A model generated the notes under the pieces. That model had not been told where the DNA came from. It saw only the letters and a list, made by a program, of their open reading frames with translations, and did no database searches. A DNA stretch of 9,886 bases from JALYSX01 sp035544315 (GTDB lineage Bacteria > Vulcanimicrobiota > Vulcanimicrobiia > Vulcanimicrobiales > Vulcanimicrobiaceae): NCBI GenBank assembly GCA_035544315.1, contig DATKGB010000040.1:1-9886 (forward strand), in the 5' to 3' direction. Positions 1 to 5,914 of this stretch are shown here, one piece after another (the stretch's first letter is position 1; the number at the start of each line of letters is the position of its first letter). Made by a program: the position numbers and the translations under genes.

Positions 1-1
1 C

Positions 2-283
2 GGCCTGCCGGCGATTCGCGAGCACAACGTTCGACTGACCACCAAACTCGCCGAGCTGGCGCTCGAGCGCGGGTTAACGGTCAATACGCCCTTGGAACCG
101 GCCAGTCGCACCGGCTGGATCGGATTCGACTTCGACGGTTCGGAACGGGTCTGCCGAGGGTTAATTGCGCAACGGATCTTCGTCGACTATCGTCCCGGCT
201 GCGGCATTCGCGCGAGCGCACACTTTTATACGACCGATGACGAAATCGATCGCCTTTTCAGCGCGATCGATCGCTTGCGTTAG
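2..283 (+). CDS. class V aminotransferase / kynureninase-like PLP enzyme, C-terminal part (5' end outside window)
   Basis: The frame is open from the left edge to the TAG at 281-283 and gives about 93 residues, so this is the small C-terminal domain of a larger protein. The ending is characteristic: the motif DYRPGCGIRASAHFYTTDDE followed by IDRLFSAIDRLR matches the C-terminal end of class V aminotransferase-fold enzymes (kynureninase, isopenicillin-epimerase-like and cysteine desulfurase-like members), where the Arg of 'GIR' binds the substrate carboxylate. The PLP lysine and the substrate-defining residues lie upstream of the window, so the reaction cannot be named. Kynureninase-like is the closest guess from the 'DYRP..GIR' pattern, but annotation as an aminotransferase or desulfurase-like enzyme is equally possible. 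It ends 507 bases before the next gene on the same strand and is probably the end of a separate transcription unit. Confidence 0.8.
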   Translation, partial: GLPAIREHNVRLTTKLAELALERGLTVNTPLEPASRTGWIGFDFDGSERVCRGLIAQRIFVDYRPGCGIRASAHFYTTDDEIDRLFSAIDRLR

Positions 284-789
284 ATAGCCCGCTCGCGCGA
301 GAGCGGTCCCCAGCCTGCAATCGCGCATAGGGCCGTGGCTGCGTCCAAAACGACGTCCCATCCGTAGACCGGAGCGACCCCCAGGAGCGTCGACGTAAGG
401 CTGATGGCGCCCAACACCGCTAGAGGGCGAAGGCAGCCTAGCAACCGGGTGGGACTTGCGGAATAGTTGAAAACACGGAGGTTGACGCGGCCGACTATAC
501 TTAACGTAGGATACCTCGCTAGGTGAGGCGTCCACGCTATACAGAGGCCGCTGCCCAGAAACGTCGAGAGACGCCAAACGGGTAGACCAGACTTCGCCGA
601 TCCAAGGCGTGGTCCAATGCGGCTGAGGGGAAGGCATCGAGGGATCGACGCAACCCACCCTCTACGATGCGTGGTGTCAAAGCTCGGTGCGATTGAGGTA
701 GGCTGCGCAAGCATCGTCTTCTTCCGCCGTGCCGGCCGCCAGCGAGTCGATCGGCTTTTTATTTTGCTCGATACCGGGGCTGCAGTGCG
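284..789. other. 506-base intergenic stretch, no convincing gene
   Basis: This is the only long non-coding gap in the window. It separates the class V aminotransferase-like gene from the MgtE-N/CBS gene, so it should hold the promoter and leader of the metal-transport pair. I see no clear sigma70 -35/-10 pair, no strong hairpin followed by a T-run, and no tRNA. A TATACT hexamer at 496-501 lacks a properly spaced -35. A short inverted repeat ACCT-CGCT-AGGT sits at 513-524. A minus-strand frame runs 714 to 280. Its last ~65 codons (about 280-477) look like two hydrophobic segments separated by a short Pro/Gly/Trp loop, loosely like small DUF2892-type membrane proteins, but it has no good start codon next to that part. 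It is at best a remnant. A Mg2+-responsive leader is possible given the downstream genes, but I cannot recognise one. Confidence 0.5.
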
Positions 790-2088
790 ATGGCGTTTAC
801 CGAGGGTTTCATCTCCGAACTGGTCGGGCGGCGCGCTACGATCAACGATTTGCCGATCGGCCGGGTCAGCGATTTTCTAGTCAATCGCCCCGATGCCGCC
901 TTTCCTCAGATCGACGGTCTCATCATTAAGACCGCCCAAGGCCCGCGTTTCGCGCCGGTCGATACGATCCAGGACGTCGATCGCGGTGGAACCGTCGCAT
1001 TGACGGCCGCGCCCAAAGAGGCCGCGCCGCCCGAACGCGACTCCTTATATCTAATCGCCGACCTGCTCGACAAACAAATCGTCGATGTGGACGGGCGCAA
1101 GGTCGTGCGCATCAACGACATCGAGGTCGCCAACACCGGCGGCCAGTTGCGCGTGGTCGCCGCCGACGTCGGCGTGAGCGGCCTTCTGCGCCGGCTGGGG
1201 CTCAAATCGTTTGGAAAGAAATTCGCGCCGGCAATCTACCGGGCGGTTCCGCGCGCGATGATCGCCTGGAGTTCGGTCTCGCCGATCCGCGACTTCAACC
1301 CAACCGAAATACGGCTCTCGGTCTCCGAGAGTAAACTGTCGCGATTGCACCCGTCCGAACTGGCCGAAATCATCGGCGACCTTTCCACGCCTCAGGCTGC
1401 CGCTCTGGTGCGTTCGCTCGACGACGAAACGGCGGCGGATGCATTCGAGCATCTCGACGCCGACACCCAAAAGACCCTAATCGACGACATCGGCACCGCG
1501 CGCGCCGCCGACATCGTCGAAGAGATGGATTCCGACGACGCCGCCGATCTTCTTGCCGAGTTGTCCGACGAACAGCAGAGCCAACTGCTCGCCGAGATGA
1601 GCGAGTATACCGCCGGGGAGTTGCGCGAGCTGGTTAAATACGCCGAAGACAGCGCCGGCGGACTAATGACCACGGATTACGTTTGGATCTATCCGCATCG
1701 TACGGCCGAGGCGACGATTCGTAAGATTCGCGAGATTGCACCGACGTCGGAATTTATTTACTACCTGTATGTGCTCGACGCCAAAGATGCGCTGTTGGGC
1801 GTTCTGACCTTGCGCGCGCTGCTGCTCGCCCCGCCAACTGCGACCATCGACACGATCATGGAAACCGACCTCGTAACGCTCGAGCCGGGCGCATCGGCCG
1901 AAGACGTGGCCGCCACCATCGCGCGTTACGATCTGTTGGCCGCGCCGGTGACCGATCAGCACGGCCAGTTGTTGGGCATCGTTACCGTCGACGACGCCAT
2001 CGACGCCATCATGCCCGAAGAACTCGCCAGGAAATTGCCGCGTTTCACCGCTCATCGCCCTCATCGGCGCCCGGCGGCGGCCGGATAA
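790..2088 (+). CDS. soluble PRC-barrel / MgtE-N / CBS-pair protein (likely magnesium sensor for the adjacent transporter)
   Basis: This 432-residue protein has no transmembrane segment. In order it shows a PRC-barrel-like segment (about 7-75, 'LPIGRVSDFLV'), a second one (about 88-150, 'LLDKQIVDVDGRKVVRINDI'), the acidic all-helical MgtE intracellular N domain (about 180-285, repeated 'LHPSELAEII' and 'DSDDAADLLAEL' units), and two CBS domains (about 287-345 and 353-410). The 'YAEDSAGGLMTTDYV' entry into CBS1 and 'VPVTD..GQLLGIVTVDDAID'-type ending of CBS2 are typical of MgtE. In MgtE magnesium channels these domains bind Mg2+ through acidic residues and close the pore. Here the membrane domain is absent and the next gene, 9 bases on, is an Nramp-family transporter. 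The inferred role is a cytosolic Mg2+ sensor or regulatory subunit for that carrier. The ATG at 790 has a weak GGGG at 776-779. It may be annotated 'magnesium transporter MgtE N-terminal domain protein', but it cannot be a transporter by itself. Confidence 0.88.
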   Translation: MAFTEGFISELVGRRATINDLPIGRVSDFLVNRPDAAFPQIDGLIIKTAQGPRFAPVDTIQDVDRGGTVALTAAPKEAAPPERDSLYLIADLLDKQIVDVDGRKVVRINDIEVANTGGQLRVVAADVGVSGLLRRLGLKSFGKKFAPAIYRAVPRAMIAWSSVSPIRDFNPTEIRLSVSESKLSRLHPSELAEIIGDLSTPQAAALVRSLDDETAADAFEHLDADTQKTLIDDIGTARAADIVEEMDSDDAADLLAELSDEQQSQLLAEMSEYTAGELRELVKYAEDSAGGLMTTDYVWIYPHRTAEATIRKIREIAPTSEFIYYLYVLDAKDALLGVLTLRALLLAPPTATIDTIMETDLVTLEPGASAEDVAATIARYDLLAAPVTDQHGQLLGIVTVDDAIDAIMPEELARKLPRFTAHRPHRRPAAAG

Positions 2089-2097
2089 GTCCCGAGC

Positions 2098-3375
2098 ATG
2101 GCCGGCCCGCGCAGACGCAGCATCACGCGTACGCTCCTCATTCTTATGGGCGTCTTGGGGCCGGGGTTTATTGCGGCCTCGGCCGGCAACGACGTCGGCG
2201 GGATCGCGACCTATTCTTCAGCGGGCGCGCAGTACGGCTATTCGATCCTCTGGGTACTGCTGCCGTTGGCCGTCGCGCTGATCGTCGTGCAAGAGATGGC
2301 CACGCGCATGGGCACGGTTACCGGCAAGGGCCTAGCCTCGCTGATTCGCGAAAACTTCGGGGTTCGCATCTCGTTCTTTGCGATGCTGGCCTTCTTCTTC
2401 GTCAATATTGCGATCACGGCTACCGAATTCGTCGGCATCGCCGCGGCCTCGGAAATCTTCCACGTCTCGCGCTATATCGCCGTACCGCTTGCAGTCGTTG
2501 CGGTTTTCTTGTTCGTCGTACGGTTCGACAACAAGATCGTCGAGCGCACGTTCGTCGGCTTCTCGCTGATCTATTTGAGTTACGTCGTCTCGGCGGTGCT
2601 CGCGCATCCCGACTGGCACGCCGTCGCGCGCGGCACCTTCGTCCCGTCGATCCGCATCCACGACAACGTCTGGATTTTCATGGTCGTCGCATTGATCGGC
2701 ACCACGATCTCGCCGTACATGCAGTTCTTTTTGCAGTCCGCGGTCGTCGAAAAGGATCCCCGCGAAGCCGACTTGCCGTTAGCGCGCGCCGACGTGGTGA
2801 TCGGCTCGGTGCTCGGCATCGCGATCGCCGGCTTCATGATTATCGCCAACGCGGCGACCATCTATCTGGCCAATCGGCACGGCGCGCACCTCAACCCGTC
2901 GCAAGCTGCCGACTTTGCGGTCGCACTCAGGCCGTTGGCGGGGCAGTTCGCCGCGACCATTTTTGCGTTGGGCATTCTGAACGCCGGGCTCTTCACCGCG
3001 ACGGTCTTGCCGCTGTCCACCGCTTATGTGATCTGCGAAGCGTTCGGCTTCGAGGCCGCGGTCGATCGCACGTTCCGCGAAGCGCCGGTATTCTTTATCT
3101 TGTTCGGCGCGGGTCTGCTGATCGGCGCGGCGATCGTGTTGATACCGGGCATTCCGTATCTGCCGTTGATCATCGGCGCGCAGGCGGTCCAGGGGATTCT
3201 GCTGCCGTTCGAGTTGCTGTTGATGCTCGCGATCGCCAACCGAGCCAGCGTGATGGGGCGTTACGTGAATTCGCCGACGGTCAACGTCATCGCTTGGATC
3301 ACGACGATCATCGTCGGCGGTTTCTCGCTTTTCTATCTGGTCGAGCTCGCGATCACAACGTTTCATCCCGGGTGA
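2098..3375 (+). CDS. Nramp/SLC11-family divalent cation transporter, probably NRMT-type magnesium carrier
   Basis: This 425-residue integral membrane protein has about eleven hydrophobic segments (roughly 13-30, 48-66, 92-115, 127-142, 151-168, 191-213, 232-256, 282-312, 331-349, 355-380, 396-418), the Nramp length and topology. The family frame is clear: GPGFIAASAG in TM1 and IGTTISPYMQFFLQSA in TM6. The metal-site motifs differ from MntH/DMT1. TM1 'DPGN' is D32-V-G-G35 (Asp kept, Asn lost). TM6 'AxxMPHN' is T202-T-I-S205-P-Y-M208 (the soft-metal Met ligand is lost). The TM3 acid used for proton transfer in Mn/Fe carriers (position -3 to the conserved Glu110) is Thr107. Loss of the Met ligand is the hallmark of Nramp-related magnesium transporters, and the MgtE-N/CBS neighbour fits this. 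Calling it MntH would be misleading. It begins 9 bases after the upstream stop with little Shine-Dalgarno sequence, which suggests translational coupling. Confidence 0.9.
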   Translation: MAGPRRRSITRTLLILMGVLGPGFIAASAGNDVGGIATYSSAGAQYGYSILWVLLPLAVALIVVQEMATRMGTVTGKGLASLIRENFGVRISFFAMLAFFFVNIAITATEFVGIAAASEIFHVSRYIAVPLAVVAVFLFVVRFDNKIVERTFVGFSLIYLSYVVSAVLAHPDWHAVARGTFVPSIRIHDNVWIFMVVALIGTTISPYMQFFLQSAVVEKDPREADLPLARADVVIGSVLGIAIAGFMIIANAATIYLANRHGAHLNPSQAADFAVALRPLAGQFAATIFALGILNAGLFTATVLPLSTAYVICEAFGFEAAVDRTFREAPVFFILFGAGLLIGAAIVLIPGIPYLPLIIGAQAVQGILLPFELLLMLAIANRASVMGRYVNSPTVNVIAWITTIIVGGFSLFYLVELAITTFHPG

Positions 3376-3432
3376 AGAGCCGGCGGTCGTGCGAAACCGC
3401 GAGGGCAGCATAAGACCATCGGCAATTTTGTC

Positions 3433-3439
3433 GAAGGGG
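3433..3439 (+). promoter_or_regulatory. ribosome binding site of the PucR-type regulator gene
   Basis: GAAGGGG lies 5 bases before the ATG at 3445. It is the clearest Shine-Dalgarno in the window and fixes the regulator's start. The 69-base spacer behind the transporter gene shows no terminator-like hairpin, so read-through from the transport pair is possible. Confidence 0.6.
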
Positions 3440-3444
3440 CAGCC

Positions 3445-4617
3445 ATGACCGTCGAAGAGGTCGTCGCCTTCGCCGAAGAACTCACCCGCGTCGCTGCCTC
3501 CGGCGGCGGAGCGCAGGCGCTCGCGCGCCACCTGGCCGAGGCCACCGGCACCGGCGTCGTCGTTGAAGACGCCGATTGGCAGCACGTCGCCACCGCCGGG
3601 ACCGCGCCGTTTCTACCGCCGAGCGTTCGCGACTTGATCGAACCGTCCGCAGCCGTTCCGCGAACGCCGATCGCCCTGATCGGCGGACGCCCGGGATGGA
3701 CGATCCCGATCTACGCCGGCGACGCCCATTTGGGATGGATTTCGATCTTCGGGTCGGCGCCCGTAACCGGCGCCGAGACGATCCTCCGCCTGGCCGCGGC
3801 TGCGATCGGCGTCGAACTCGCGCGCGACGCCGACGGCGGCCGCGGGCGTCGGCGCACGTTTTGGGAGCGACTGGCCGCGGGCGTCTACCACGAGGCCGCC
3901 GTCGCGCGCGACGAAGCCGCCGCGCGCGGGATCGTCTGTGCCAACACCTATTTGGCCATCGCGCTGGAATGCGACGCCATCGACGACGGAGCGCCGGCCG
4001 GCCGCGAGCTTGCGGCGCTGGCCTCGCAAGCGTTTGTGGCCACCGACGCCGACGTTGGAACGCTCGATCGGGCGGGCGCGCTGGTCGTACTGGTTCCCGT
4101 TGCACGCGAAGTCGATGCGAGCAATGCGCGCACGGCCGCAACGCTGCTGCCGCGTGCGGCTTCCAAACGCAAACCTGCGCTCAATCTGTGCGGCGGCGTC
4201 GGCCGAGCGGCGCCGTTGGTCGAAGTCGCGCGCAGCGTCGAACAAGCCCAAGCGGCGTTGCGGATCGGGCGCCGCGTCGGAGGTGGCGCGCGCGTCTACG
4301 TTTACGACGATCTCGGGGCGTACCCGCTGTTGCTCGAAGGTGCCGGTGCCGACGCTCTGCGCGCGTTCGCACGGGCGACGCTGGCACCATTGCGTGCCTA
4401 TGACGAAAAGCACCAAACCGAGTTGGAGCGCACGCTGCGAATCTATTTCGCCGCCGGTCAAAACGTCAAGACCGCCTCGGAGCAACTCAACGTTCACCGA
4501 CACACGGTCTTTTACCGACTGCGGCAAATCGGCGAGATCGCGTCGCGTTCGCTGGAAAGTGCCGACGACCAACTCACTCTACGAATGGCGATAGCAATCG
4601 ATGCACTCCACTCCTAA
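3445..4617 (+). CDS. PucR/CdaR-family transcriptional regulator
   Basis: This is a 390-residue cytosolic DNA-binding protein. Residues ~22-128 form a small GAF-like sensory region ('TGTGVVVEDADWQHVATAG', '..GWTIPIYAGDAHLGWISIF'). Residues ~137-297 are the degenerate GGDEF-like CdaR domain, ending in the typical S-x-E-Q-A-x-x-AL...YVYDDLGAYPLL signature. Residues ~325-388 are the PucR C-terminal helix-turn-helix ('TLRIYFAAGQNVKTASEQLNVHRHTVFYRLRQI', here split as TLRIYFAAGQNVKTASEQL and VHRHTVFYRLRQI). Family members sense a nutrient such as a purine, sugar acid, proline or polyamine and activate its catabolic genes. The end overlaps the glutamine synthetase-like gene by 17 bases, so the two are translationally linked and that enzyme is the likely target or functional partner. 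The ligand cannot be read from sequence. The GAF-like N-terminus replaces the classical PucR N domain. Confidence 0.88.
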   Translation: MTVEEVVAFAEELTRVAASGGGAQALARHLAEATGTGVVVEDADWQHVATAGTAPFLPPSVRDLIEPSAAVPRTPIALIGGRPGWTIPIYAGDAHLGWISIFGSAPVTGAETILRLAAAAIGVELARDADGGRGRRRTFWERLAAGVYHEAAVARDEAAARGIVCANTYLAIALECDAIDDGAPAGRELAALASQAFVATDADVGTLDRAGALVVLVPVAREVDASNARTAATLLPRAASKRKPALNLCGGVGRAAPLVEVARSVEQAQAALRIGRRVGGGARVYVYDDLGAYPLLLEGAGADALRAFARATLAPLRAYDEKHQTELERTLRIYFAAGQNVKTASEQLNVHRHTVFYRLRQIGEIASRSLESADDQLTLRMAIAIDALHS

Positions 4618-5914
4618 CGCTCCCAAGCGCGCAACCACCAAGCGCGACGTTCTCAAACTCGCGCGCGAACTCGACGTGCGTTTCGTACGCTTGGTTTTCG
4701 CCGATATTCTCGGCGTCAGCAAGAACGTCTCGATTCCGGCAACGCAGCTCGAAACCGCGCTGGACGGCAAAATCACCTTCGACGGCGGATCGATCGATGG
4801 GTTCGTTCGCGGCGAGGAACTCGACATGCAGCTGTTACCCGATCCTTCGACCTTTGCGCTGTATCCCTGGAACGCCGGCGACGGTGCCGAAGCGCGTTTG
4901 ATTTGCGACATCGCGATGCCCGACGGTTTGCCGTTTGAAGGCTGTCCGCGCACGACCCTGCGACGCGCCGCCGAAGACGCCGACGGCGCGCTTGCCGGCA
5001 TCGCCTTAGGCGTCGAAGTCGAGTTCTACCTGTTCGACGCGGCCCAAACCGAGTTCGGCTCGACCGCCACGCACGACGTCGGCTCGTACTTCGATTTCTC
5101 CGCCAACGATCGCGGCGAGGACGCGCGCAACGCGATCGTCGGCGCCCTGCAAGCCATGGGCGTCCCGATCGCCGGCGCGCATCACGAACATGGCGCCGCG
5201 CAGCACGAAATCGACCTCGCGCACGTCAGCGCTTTGGAAGCGGCCGACCACGTCCTGACCCTGCGCACCGTGGCAAAACACGTCGCCGCGCGCTTCGGCC
5301 TGGAAGCCACCTTCATGCCCAAGCCGATCGAAGACTCCGCGGGCAGCGGCTTGCACGTGGACTTCCGCTTAGGAGAAAACGGCGACGAAACCGCGCTGTA
5401 CGTCATCGGCGGCTTGCTCGCGCACAGCCAAGCCACCACCGCGATCTGCAATCCGACCGTCAACTCCTATAAACGTTTGGTCGCCGCCTGGGACGCACCG
5501 ATCTATGCCGTCTGGTCCGAGCGCAGCGCCAACGCACTGGTCCGAGTTCCGCCGACCCAAACCCAACGCCGCATCGAGATCCGCAGCCCCGACCCGGCCT
5601 GTAATCCGTATCTCGCATTTGCCGTCTTGTTGGGTGCGGCCACCGACGGTGTCGCGCGCAAGACGCTTCCAGGCGATGCCCTGACGGGTTCGACCTACGA
5701 TCTGACGCAACGCGAACTTCACGAACGCGGGATTCGAACGCTCCCAAAATCTTTGCGTCAGGCCATCGCACAACTCGATGACGACCTCACCATCCGCGCG
5801 GCACTGGGCGATCATCTCTACCACGCTTTCCGCGACGCAAAGCTGGCCGAATACGAACGCTACCGAAAGGCCGTCCACCCCTGGGAACACCGCGCCTACC
5901 TGCGATTGTACTAA
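4601..5914 (+). CDS. class I glutamine synthetase-like ligase (GSI-alpha type, atypical active site)
   Basis: This 437-residue protein is full length for a GSI-alpha subunit and collinear with Bacillus-type GlnA: beta-grasp N domain (~15-100, D61-G-G-S64, 'GFVRGEELDM') and catalytic domain (~105-437). Metal ligands are present: E139/E141 in 'GVEVEFYLF', E196 in 'HHE', E203 in 'QHEID', H252 in 'GSGLH', and E326 in 'RIEIRSPD'. The glutamate-binding Arg in 'NPTVNSYKRL' (R292) is kept. Three positions are unusual (Salmonella numbering, ungapped alignment from memory). The near-universal Asn-Arg-Ser before 'LxRxP' is S309-A310-N311, which removes Arg339 (phosphate contact). Asn264 of 'NGSGMH' is A247. 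His271 is D254. Family function is ATP-dependent amidation of glutamate to glutamine; these changes suggest another amine acceptor, altered kinetics or a regulatory paralogue. The ATG lies inside the regulator gene with no Shine-Dalgarno, so coupled translation is likely. The stop overlaps that of the convergent kinase gene. Confidence 0.85.
   Translation: MHSTPNAPKRATTKRDVLKLARELDVRFVRLVFADILGVSKNVSIPATQLETALDGKITFDGGSIDGFVRGEELDMQLLPDPSTFALYPWNAGDGAEARLICDIAMPDGLPFEGCPRTTLRRAAEDADGALAGIALGVEVEFYLFDAAQTEFGSTATHDVGSYFDFSANDRGEDARNAIVGALQAMGVPIAGAHHEHGAAQHEIDLAHVSALEAADHVLTLRTVAKHVAARFGLEATFMPKPIEDSAGSGLHVDFRLGENGDETALYVIGGLLAHSQATTAICNPTVNSYKRLVAAWDAPIYAVWSERSANALVRVPPTQTQRRIEIRSPDPACNPYLAFAVLLGAATDGVARKTLPGDALTGSTYDLTQRELHERGIRTLPKSLRQAIAQLDDDLTIRAALGDHLYHAFRDAKLAEYERYRKAVHPWEHRAYLRLY

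Noticed and set aside
496..501. TATACT as the -10 of a promoter for the MgtE-N/CBS gene
   Set aside because: It lies nearly 290 bases from the start codon and has no -35 element at 16-18 bases; the nearest TTGAAA and TTGACG are at wrong spacing.
617..929. Plus-strand small open frames before and overlapping the start at 790
   Set aside because: They have no family resemblance, overlap the well-supported gene in another frame, and lack ribosome binding sites.
2098..3375. Naming the Nramp homologue MntH (Mn2+/H+ symporter)
   Set aside because: The Mn/Fe ligands of TM1 and TM6 and the TM3 proton-relay acid are not conserved.
2779..4572. Long minus-strand open frames (2779-3585 and 3613-4572) antisense to the transporter and regulator genes
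   Set aside because: They are rich in Arg, Asp, Gly and Gln with no domain pattern, as expected for complementary frames of high-GC genes; the plus-strand genes have clear family motifs throughout.
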